A stretch of 64,000 nt of DNA from Nectonema munidae (taxonomy: Eukaryota; Nematomorpha; Nectonematoida; Nectonematidae), in the NCBI GenBank assembly GCA_030549495.1, contig JAUIRK010000682.1:167440-231439 (forward strand). Direction: 5' to 3'. Numbering within the stretch: the first letter of the stretch is position 1; every line of letters begins with the position of its first letter. This document shows positions 24,101 to 36,100 of this stretch, in pieces. Below the pieces are notes generated by a model that saw nothing but the letters and a program-made list of their open reading frames with translations, ran no database searches and had not been told where the DNA came from. Position numbers and translations under genes: made by a program.

Positions 24101-27100
24101 AAATAAGAAATGCTTTCTATTGGCTGAAGTTTCGATGTCTGGAATCATTTTGCCAAAATTCTAACCCTAATCGCAGGCTCTACAATCTAAATTAGATGTT
24201 TTCCAAGCCTAAAGACAAATTTAACCTTTTTACTAATATAAAAGTGATGGTTGTGAAACAAGGGCTCAAAATGGGAACTTTTCGATCACAATGGTAACCT
24301 TCATACTGCTTAGAAAATTGTTCGAATACCGTACTTAATGCCTTTTCAATTTGTGATATTTTGTTTATTATAACTTTTATAAAAGGATTTTTGGGAAAGT
24401 GAAAAATAGGAAAAACTATATATATTAGAGTAAGAAAAACAATTTAACTAAAAATAAGCACTTTCTAGATACACATAACCCTTCTCTTAAAGTTTACAAT
24501 ATCAAATATACCTGTAAACTAGTATATGACAAGAATATATATATATATAGTCTTCTATTGTATAATTTTTGCAAACAAAGTTCGTAGTCCTGGATATAAA
24601 TCAAATATTGTTGGTTTTTTTATATTCTATACACTTATGTTATATATTATTTTTATGCAGGACAAGATGCGAATTTCAGAAGCTTTTCCTTATTAAATGA
24701 TCGCAAAAATAAGTCTTATGGATATGCCGTTGCAAATAAAAAGAAGGTTAAAAACGCAGGAGGATATTTCAAGGCTGGTGATTGGTTGCGATTACCGCCT
24801 TTTAAAGGATTTACTTGTGGTAACTCTATTTTTCATATTCTCTTTTCCAAATTTAATGCTATCTTTTTATATATACTTTTTAATATAAATGAATGTCAGC
24901 AATCAGGTAGTTTGCGTAATTTATTAGTTAAGTTCTTTAGCAGGCTAGTAATCACTTTGAAAGATTATAATCTTTCAAGCTGATTAATCATGATTAGTTA
25001 ACTGGTTATCGACCACAAGCGACATATGTCGACTTACAAAAATAAAATCGTCTGCGTTTATTAATGCTTTTTAATACAAATCTGCTTCATACTAGATATC
25101 TAAGTATTATGTTCAAGTAAGAATACACATGACTTTCATGTTTAATTTGGAAAAAAATGTAGCGAAAGGCAGTCTAATCTTAGTTCTTCGAACATCGTTT
25201 ACTCGAAATTAGTCTTGATCGAATAGATTCTATAGTCCCGTCGTTAATCTTTATAAATTTTAGTGAATCTACATGTCTAATTCGAATAGCTATTAACAAT
25301 CATTTTATTTACAATTGAGTGAAATGTAAGTTGCACTTTTAGCTCGAGCTAATCATATCGAATCTATATTTATTCTCTATTCTCGCTATAAGTATGTTCT
25401 CAAGTGCCTAAAATAATTTCACTATTATATTAACACCAATCTCCTCACTTGATTAAATTTAAGTAAAACTGATTGCTAATGACACAAAATGAATTCGAAT
25501 AAGCGTTTTTTCAAGAATTTACATTTAAGAGGCCACCAAAAAACAATGATTCACTACTTTCGTTATCCTTTATCCAGAGAATAAACATCGAGTTTCCTAA
25601 CCCATTAAGTACAATAGAAATCAGACGATATTTAAAAAAACGCAGACGATTTATATTCAAAGTCATTGAAAAAAGCAGACGAAGATGAAATTACTTATGT
25701 TCCCAAATGGGAACATTGGGACTTAATGGGTTAACTTACACTCTTTTTAGAATGAGTTGCTTTAATTCTGTTATAAGTTGTTTGCAAATATTTTACTGCT
25801 TTTTAAAATATATAAGCCTTATCTACACTCTTAATCCAAATAGCAGCTTATTTATATGTAAATCTATATATATTAGTAAAACTTTGTTGTAAAATGTATT
25901 TTTCACGATTTTTTCTAACTCAATGAGTAAGCGAGTGAAAATTTTATTTAGCTTTCATATCTTACTCTTCTTACTGTTTCAACAGTCGATTTTTATTGAT
26001 TTTTAGAAAGCATTCGCGATTGTGATTGGGACAGCATACTTTGCTTTCATCAAAATTGTAACAAAATTTCAACATGGAGCCATGATAGGACGTGCCAGGG
26101 AAAGCATGTTTTGATGCCCAAATGGTTGAAAAGTTCGGAATTTGTTGAATCTTTCGTACATGTAACCGCTATAACAATGACGCCTTGTGGAAATTTTGCT
26201 ATTGTTGGCTATTCTACTGGTATTATTAAAATTTTCTCTATTTCTTTGTAAAGTAAAACGTGTATTTCCATATTTCAACTTTATTGTACCTCATATTGTT
26301 AAGACCGGAGGTGTTGGATGATAGATTTTCTAGCCTAAAAGAAATAGAATATGTATTGGTATCATTCACACTCTTGCTATTCATTTGAATTTGAATGCCA
26401 CCTAGTTTCTCTTACACGCTTTTTCTCGCTAACCAGCTAAAATTTTAGTACAGAATTTATATACAAATTTTTTAGTTGCTTATAACGTTTACCCTGAGAT
26501 AAAGTTTAAAATTTCATAAGAATTAAAAAAAAACTATCACAGTATGAAAAATAAGTGAAGCTCTAAAGTAAATTATTTAAATGTTTTTAATATATACTAT
26601 TTTTGTTTTTAATGCCTTTTTTTGAATGTTCCAAAAAATGAACAGGCGAAAAAAAACATTGATAATAATATATTAAATATATATATTGATATAGGAGTAA
26701 AAAATGTAAAATTTTTATAAAAAGTAAAAATTTTTTTACAATTAATTTTCCTCGTAAACAAAATTTATAAAGTGTCTATTTGTTTTTTTCCATTTTCGTA
26801 TAAGTGGCCTAAATGGCTCAGGCTTGCTAATCTTCATCTATTCCGATCCATCACATAAACTCCAGCCATTCTTTTGTTGTTTTTTTCAATAATATGTGCA
26901 CATTCCACGTTTTTATATATTTTTTATCTTACAGTATTTTTTTCAAATAACCAAATCTTCATGACTACAAAAATTAGAATCAATAGTAAGAGAAGCATTA
27001 TCATTCCATCGCACTATGTAAAGTTTCCCATCACATCTATAATCAAATTGTCCTCTTTTCATTTTTTTGGATTCGTTAACTGGTTTTTAGGACATTTATT

Positions 27101-30100
27101 TGTTGCCTCGTATAGTTTCTGAATATTCTATACCTTATAGAGTTTTAAAAAGGTTTTTGAGAATAAGAAAATTATCAAAACTTATAGAGTTAAGAAATTC
27201 GATATAATTATGAATCTCGAAGGAGAAGTATTTTCATTTTTCTAGCCAGCAATTTAGCTAAATAAAAGGGTATGATTCGAATAAATTTAATAATAACTTC
27301 AACTTGATAGTTTACAATTTCATTCTTTTGAGAAGCATCTATATATATATTAGCCATGTCTGTTAGTTAGAGAAAATTTTAAATAGCAAAAATATTTCAA
27401 AAATATCTTGAACATTGTCTTCGCTGGGTCGCATTAGGATATTAGCTGTAAATTTGTTAAATGTTTATCTTGTAACTTTTTGTAAAATTCACTTGTTTTT
27501 TCCATTTTTACTTTTTACTTTGAATAATAAGATTGTCAGAAATTCTTTCATTTAATTCAACTCAAGCTCTTCTCTAACGCCTCTCGGCATTTCACAAGAA
27601 AATAAATCTCTTCAAAAATTTTTTGCATTTGAGACTGCATTACCTTCTTCGAGTGTTACTTCTTGCTCGTTTATTTGTGAGTTCATCACTATAGAAAAAG
27701 CAATAAAAGATTTACATAAATGCATACATACATTGAGTGCCTCCACATTCAAATTTTATTATAACAAAAATGTTCCATTGATATAAAGTAATATATTTTG
27801 TGCCAAAAAGCGGATGCTCCAAAATTGAAACATTTATATTTTGTGTAAGCTATTATTATTATTTAAGTTTTGTTCATTTGTTTTTGTCTAAAATTTTGAT
27901 AAAGGTATTTTTAATGTTTGTTTTATTGCTTAAGTATAAATTTATGAATCTTAAGGTATTTTATAACAAGAGCCATTTTGAAAAAGTTTTATGTGTTTTT
28001 TTTTGTTCTATATTTTATAACTTTTAAGATATTTTTTGTATAGATTCTCTTAAATTCTCTTCTTAAAAAATCTTAAATTTTGATAAAGGTATTTTTAATT
28101 TTTGTTTTATTGCTTAAGTATAGATTTATGAATCTTTAAGTATTTTATAACAGGAGCCATTTTGAAAAAGTTTTATGTGTTTTTTCTTGTTCTATATTTT
28201 ATAACTTTTAAGATATTTTTTGTATAGAGCTTTTTAATTTTAACCATAGTAAATTTATTTGGAGCATTACCCGAAAATGGGTCGTAGATTTGGCTGAATA
28301 AAAATAGAAGTCAAAACTTGATTTTACTCTCTTTACGCGTTTAATAAAAATATTTGTTTAGGTCACATGGACGTTTTTAATTTGCAGTCAGGATTGCATA
28401 GAGGATCATTTAGTATTTCAAATGATGAAAAACGCGCTCATTTAGAAAGTGAAATTTCTTTTCTCTACGTAACCAAGAATAACAGTGTTGTTGTTTCTGC
28501 CGCAAATTCATCCCTTAAAGCGTGGCATTTTAAACATAAAGTCGTTTTAAAAGAAAAAATTCTATCCTCGAATATAACTTTTGGTGTCTACTTAAGAAAA
28601 AAGTAATTTATATGCATTATTTCTTTTTTTGTTTATGTTTTGATGGTATGGCATTATAAAGTTTAAGGTGTTAAACTATGATTAAGCTTAAAATGTTTAA
28701 TAGTAGATTTAAATTTGAGTACGCTATATAATGATCACGTTGGCATATTTTTGGAGATGTACTCATCACTCAGACAGAGCTTTTTAATTATATATATAAA
28801 TAATCTTTGATATATAATTTGTGATTTTAGTTATTTAATTACATTTACATTCAACGTAGTAATCTTTGTGATGACTTGTTTTCTATAGCAACCTGGTAGC
28901 ACTAGCATGGGAAGATGCAAGAATTAGTTTGATAAGTCCATTTAATCTTCAAGTTGTTCGCTTACTCAACGGCCATACCAAACCCATCACGTCTATGTGC
29001 TTCAGCTCAGATGGAAAATGGTTGATTTCTTCCGCTTACGATTCCTACATTAAAACGTGGGATGTTCCTTCTTCAAGGTATTATATTATAATATATGTAA
29101 ATCGACATATCCTCAATATTATTGGGCGATTTTTTTTGTAATTTTCACAATTACTGGTCTGGAAATATCACGGGAGGCCAAATATTGTTTTTTTGTGATA
29201 CTTTAAATGTCTCTATACCTCGGTGGCCTATGGGTTAGATCTCAGGGATTTCATTGATAAGGTCTCGGGTTCGATTCACGATGTACCCGAAATAGAATTT
29301 CTTGTTTAATCTAGGCTATCCGGTTGACGTCAGGATGGGCATGTCGTCAAGAAATGCACCACGCTTTAAAAAAAGTTCCACAAATCTGTGTGTGGATACG
29401 TCTTATCCTGCTGATTCGGGAACAAAGGGCGTTAAATATGTTTTTTTAAATGTATACTATAAAAAGTATTTTTTTATTAGAATTATAGTTCTATAACTTT
29501 AGTTGAATGATATTTAAATTTCTTTTCGTATTGATGAAAATTTATGCAGAAAAAAGGAGTACAGTATAGTATAGTAGGAAAATTCGCGATTCCAAAGTCT
29601 TCCTTCTTGATATTAGACGTTTGAAAGAGTATATATAACACTGCTTTACACATTTTGAGGAATTTTTTGTTTCATTATAAATGTTAGTGTTTTTATGATG
29701 TAGAAAAAATGCTTCTGAGAAGGTATGAATAAAAGTTGGAAGATGTAAATAAGGAAATGAAGAGTAAAACTTTTATTCAAAATAATTTCTAACAATATTA
29801 ATTTTCAACCATTCTGATCTTCTTCACATAAACACCTACTACCATCGTATTCAGTGGGCTCGATTTACACAAGAAAACAACAAAAATAGATTGAAGCATT
29901 TTTTCTTACATAGTGTAATTATTTCCATTTTCTATATATCTTATCATATATTCATGACTTGGACTACACTAAGTGTCCTATTTCATACAACAATTTACTA
30001 TCAAATATTTGAAGGTATGCAAGACGGATAATGGCTCCTTCCTTTAGTATGGCTTAAATATAGATTCTACACCATCTTCCTTTTCGCTATCTTTTTATGC

Positions 30101-33100
30101 TTAGCCTGACTATCATGGCGAGTTCCTCGATTACACACAATCCGCTTTAATCTTTAAGGCTTGCACACTTACTTTTATAATCCCTTTAAACTCCTTTTCT
30201 AATGCTCTACAAGTTTCACTTAATCTTTATAATATATACTCTTATTTAGCAGGGAAACTATAAAATTTCAAAAACATTTACTTTTATGTAATTACTTTGT
30301 TTCCATAAGGCAAATATTGCTAAACGGGTTTATATTAACCAACATATATCTTGTTTTAGCATGTAAATCATTAACTATACTAAGTTTTTATGTTTTGTAG
30401 TTTAGTTGATGTTTTTGCCGTATCTAAGCCGGTTTCTTCTTTGTCTCTATCGCACTCTCGTCACTTTCTCGCTACTTCGCATTTTGACGATTTAGGCATT
30501 TATATTTGGTCCAATAAAACACTTTATGCAAACGTCGTTTTGTTTGCGCTACCAGAAAATTACGAGCCAACTGGCGTTCTTTCACTTCCAGGCTTCTCCT
30601 ATTACGCTTCTCACGATGACGCGGGTACTTTTTACTTTTATCTCTCTACAAAATCCTTCTTATATTAATCAATTTTCTGCTTAGTTTTTCTTTTAGGGTT
30701 TTATATTAATTTATTTAAATCGAATTCTCTTCAGCCTACAGATATATAACGTGGAAATCTCAATTTCAAAATGATTCTTTTTTCTCGTATTTTATTTCCA
30801 TTTTTGTTCTTTTATATTTATACATACAATAAATTGAAGAGTTAAAAACTAGAGATGTATTGGATATCCGTAGTTTTTTTGCATTCTCTTAACATCTTCA
30901 TCCGCTTAGCAATTAAGTTTCAATATCCACAATTTACAAATATCTATCTTTTTTCTTTTATACCGCAAAGTTTTTTCAGAATTTTTTTATCCAAAATTTT
31001 ACGTCTTTATAATAGCATTATGGAAAAGCAAATGTATCTAAATATATCTCTAAATTTTTAAGAAGTATAAAACTTGCATTTGCTTATAATATTAATTATG
31101 GTATCCGCGTCCGCTACAGCGGATACAAAAAATTTCACATCCCATACATCTCTATTAAAAACCCTTAATTTTTCTTTTTTTTAAATGGTTATTCATATAC
31201 TTCCAAAAGTACCATGATATAACATTTCCCTGAGTACTGAAACAATGATAAGCTGGATATATTTTTATTCTGATATTAATTATTTTAAACTTAATATATA
31301 TTTCACTTATTTGATCATTCTTTTTAAGTATCTTGTGTACAAAAAAGTATATTAATCAATATTAAAATTTAATTGAAAAATATTCTTGTACGATATTTTG
31401 GGAATTTGCAAGGTATCTTTTGACCGTCGTCAAATGCATGAGAAAAGTAAAAATCTGGGAGAAAGCGGAAATTTTTTTAAATTTTTTCATTGAACACATC
31501 TTTCTTGCGAAATATCTTTAAAATTATCTAAAAATAAACATATTATAACTAATAATCAAAAATACAATTAAAAAACTCACCAAATTTAACGATGAAAAAC
31601 AACAAGTTTACTAAAAAATAAACGATAATAGCACGATTATTTTAGTAATGGACTGTATGTATTTTCTTTTTTTTATTGCTATCATAAAGAAAGATTGACT
31701 ATTAATCTAATTAGGTATCCATTTCTTCCATTGAATGTCTAGTTCTAGTAGCTCTTGTTTAATAAATCTCTCATAGAATATTGTGAAAAATGCGTCTTTT
31801 TATCGGTTTGATGAGATTGAACTTATATTTTATAGGGCAATCAATATGAATGCTAGCTAAAATCCCTCTTTTTTAGCCCTTGATAATGACAAAGACATTA
31901 AAATATGATAAGTATTCTTATTTCTCCTTCACTGTAAAAAGAAGAAAATGAGAGCATTGATTCAGAAGCCTCAAAAATGAATCAGCCGTCTAGCATGTCA
32001 AAATATTAAAAAATTTCATCAGTCACCACTTTTAAAGTGTTAAAGAGTTTTTATTCGGGGTAGCCTACGAAAGTTTTGGCCAAGGAGGGACTCAATAGAT
32101 AGCCTATGGCTAAAGCATGAAACTTACTATCGAAGATAAAATTAATATCAATAATAACAACTTCCTAAATGGTTTTTTAGTCCAATATCAAGTAGCTGTA
32201 CAAATAATTACTTCATGAGGGGGAGTATTTGGGAAAAAAGATTTTGTATAGAGCGAAATCTTGCTTTTTAAAAATTTTTATAACCATTCAAGCTAGAAAC
32301 AAAGTTAAGGAAACCTTGATTCAGAACTTATTCAATTGGTCAGTAGTTGTAGGAATTTTTGAATTTACGTGTTACCTTAATTAAACGTCGGTAAATTATA
32401 TTAGTCGATAAAATAAGACGCATTGTCATGTCATTCCAATGATCTTTGGGTAGGCGATGATGTCTAGGCCGATATTTTCTCATTCGCTAAACCTCTTAAA
32501 AAAATTGTTTTAACTACCATAATCATTATTCTCTATGTTTTTTTTTTTAAATTATTTTGCTATCCCTAAAAAAGAAACTATTTTGAATTTTGTTGATGAG
32601 ACTGTTGAAGAATGCATCCATGATTAGTAAATTAAGAGGACACTTTAAGAATATGTTCAAACCCAAGCGTTTTCGGCCCGTATAAAGATGAAGAATATAA
32701 TTTATAAATGGAAGGAAAGTGGAAAGATAACAACTATTCTTTCTAGTTGGCTGAATGAATAGAAGATGTGGAAGATATGGGATGGTGAACTTTGAAATAC
32801 AAGTGATAAGGAGTATGGGCCGAGAATAAGAGTTGATTGCAAAATGGATATGGGTTTATCAGAGAATAATCATATGTGTAGTACTTGTAAAGTTTAATGA
32901 TAGAATCAAATGCACATGCATTAATACAATGAAGTTAAGTTGGTCATATCAAGTGGACAATGTTTGAGATCAGGGTATAAAAAGTAAAATGTGTTGTAGG
33001 GTTTGTGTATATGCTGAATAAAGCAATAAGAGATAGAAATTCAGTTTTAAAAGGAAAATATATATAAAAGAGACTACGATATATATATATCAGCGAGTTC

Positions 33101-36100
33101 TTGTCTTTTACAAGATGTGGCTTCCACAATATACCTATTCTTAATCCGAGATTGTCTTCTACTGGTAATTCAATTTCAGAAAAGAGCTTTCTTATTAATT
33201 TCTTCGTCATCGAAACCCTGTATCTTCAAGAGTTCAGAATATTTCCGGTTTTCAAATTTTTTGATTCTGTTTATCATACGAAAGTTTTTAATTTATAGAG
33301 AAAGCATAGATATTATAAAATCTTAACCCATTTACGGCCAATGTTCCTATTTTGGAACATAAGTAATTTCATCTTCGTCTGCTTTTTTCATGAATATAAA
33401 TCGTCTGCGTTTTTTAGATATCGTCTGCTTTGCTTGGCCTTAAATGGGTTAAAGTAATGCCCCCAATCAATTTTGCAACATAAATTTTTTTTAATTATAT
33501 TAAAATAAAAATAAATATACTTGGAAACGTTAACTTACATATATACAACTGATCAGCATGGGAGCAATTTACTAACAACATTTGTTTCGTTTATGTATGG
33601 CTGGCTTAAAGTGTTTGATCTAAGAATGGCAATTACCCTATTCAACAATTTTGATGATAAACCCAAATCTAATGCTTATTGTTTTCGAACAGTTATGGTT
33701 TGTTTTAAATGTACCATAACAAGTGTGATATACATGTATGTACTTAAACTATACTTTAGGCTATTTAGAGATATAGATCTCCGACCGCAAACTTTTTCTC
33801 TAATCGAGTTGTTAAATAGGGTTTTAAATTATTTTCGGTAATTCAAGTTAAATGCAATTCTTTCTTTTTACAACAATATGTTTCATAAACTTTTCTATTT
33901 TATTTTTAGAAGAAGTAATGGAATCAGATACTGCTGATGAAAATTTAATTAAAACAAACTACACATCATGTGAACAAATATCTCAGCAACTTTTAACACT
34001 TTCTAACATTCCTGAAAATTTCTGGAAGCAACTAAATTATTTAGATGAAATTTTATCGAAGCAAAAACAAAGTGATGCATTAATAAAAACTGAGCAAGCT
34101 CCCTTTTTCTTGCCAACGATACCAGGCTTAACTCCCAAATTTGATATCAAGATACACGATGAGGTCAAAATGAATAAATCCAAAATTCATAAATTGAAAC
34201 ACATTTCTCCTATTTCCTCATTTTCTCAGCAATTACTCACCTCTAATTGTCTTAGCGAATGTAAGATCTATATTTTAATGTCTTCCGTTGACAAATGTCA
34301 TTATGAGAAATATTTTTGTATTACTATGTTTTTATCGACATATACGAAAATTAACAAAATATATATTTTTGCACATCGTGTCAAATACTAAACTTCTATT
34401 GACCAGCAGTGATCTATGATGATAGATTAAATAGACCACAGCCATGACGGACTTTCATAAATTTCTATTTAGCAGTAATATGCAGCTACTTTTCATGTTA
34501 AAATTACAGTGTTTATTTTAATATTCAAGATTAAAAAACGAGGATATTAAATAAAACGATTCGCTTAAAGAAATATACCCAGAGGCCTCAATTCCTCCCC
34601 CTCCTCTATCGACGGCCCTGGTTGTTCATGCCTCAAATATTTTATTTACATTTCTGGCTATACTCTTTGTTCTACCCACTTTCATTCTAGGTTAATGAAT
34701 ACCATATTTTCTATCAGTCTTTCTTCTCCGTTCTTAGTTAACCTTCCTCTCTTTTGTACATTATTTTGTTTTCTCTACTATTAGAACACCATGATGTCCG
34801 AAATATCATAATAATTCCCATTTGCATTTTAAATGTTTAATAATTCAATAAAACTCCCTTTGGATCGACCACTAAATCTTGCAAAAAATGGTTGATTTAA
34901 TGAGGTGGTCGGTTTACATAATCATATTTTTAATTAAATATAAAATATATGTAGAAAAACAAAACTTGTTATTTTTATTTGTTTCAAGGTTGCTTCCATA
35001 GCTTTTTTTTGAAGTTTTTCTTAAAATAATTTCCAATCTCTCGTATGTTCTATAGAGTTTTTTTTTATATATTTTTTTTATTATTAAATGTTTGAACTGT
35101 TATTTCACTTTCTTCTCCATCTTCAATTTCTTTCTCATTTTCATTCAAAAAACTCTTTTTCCCGATTTAAAGAAAGTTCTTTATTTACATTTACATTATC
35201 ATCAATGCATGAACTCATTAGATGACATTATTGGTTCCAGAATATCTGAAGAAATACGGTTTAAAAATTCATCTTCATTTTTAAAACATCATCACAGGGA
35301 ACCCAGTTTTTATAAAACACTTTAAGACTAGGTTTGAATCACATTCATTAATAGATATCTTTATCCAATCAGGTGAGTCTGGAACAGAAATAAATTTTAT
35401 TATACTTTGAAGACATTTTAAATCAAAATTGAATTTATTTTAAAGTTCAAATCAACTTTATTTTTAAACTTCTAAATAAATCATGTAAAAATGAATTAAA
35501 AAATTTTATATTTGTACCTTTTTTATAAAAGAATGTTTATAATAATTAATGACCCTAATTTTCACAAGAGTGAAATTTCTATATGTTGAGTGTTGACATA
35601 ACCCTAACCACTTTAATTTACGCTTATTTTAAGATTTTATATTAAAATTTTGTCTATACACATAACTAAAAAATCTCAACGTTATTATATTCGAAGAAAC
35701 TTACAGAAGAAACGATCTGTGGGTAGACAAAAAATGGATCTTCGCAACTGACTGATTTTTACTTAATTTATTTAGTCGAATTCAGTTTTATTTTCATATG
35801 TTTTTATGATACTGGTATAACATCTACTCAGCTTGAATTAACGTATTATTTAAAATACACTATATTTTACAATTTTTATTGCAAAAATTATTATTCTTCA
35901 ATATCCCTATTTTTCTTTAATTTTTCTAAATGCGAATATGTTATAGTTGAATAAAAAACTAATTGGAATCAAATTATCAATGTTTTACATTATTTTATTT
36001 CTTTTCGTATACTTTATCCAAAGGGTATAATAAGTAAAACGCTTAGATGGCCAGTCCATTCTATATGACAGGATATGTAGTTGGATTAAATCTCATATTT

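Noticed and set aside
26874-27122. Hydrophobic plus-strand frame in WDR36 intron 8
   Set aside because: Composition is what AT-rich intron sequence gives; there is no start context, splice support or family motif.
32944-33298. Overlapping minus-strand frames with DEEINKKAL and EIELPVEDNLGLRIG
   Set aside because: Possibly a mobile-element fragment, but too short and without a diagnostic motif.
33521-33841. Open frame just before WDR36 exon 12
   Set aside because: Exon 11 joins exon 12 at 33910 in correct phase and in register with the family, so this is intronic.
34579-34621. Tiny element with ends ccagaggcc and ggccctgg
   Set aside because: Only about 43 bp, with no clear target duplication; could be a solo end or chance.
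35092-35325. Possible extra WDR36 exon in intron 12
   Set aside because: Direct joining of 34260 to 36113 recreates the EYEASLNLL region matching the family; the extra segment has no counterpart.
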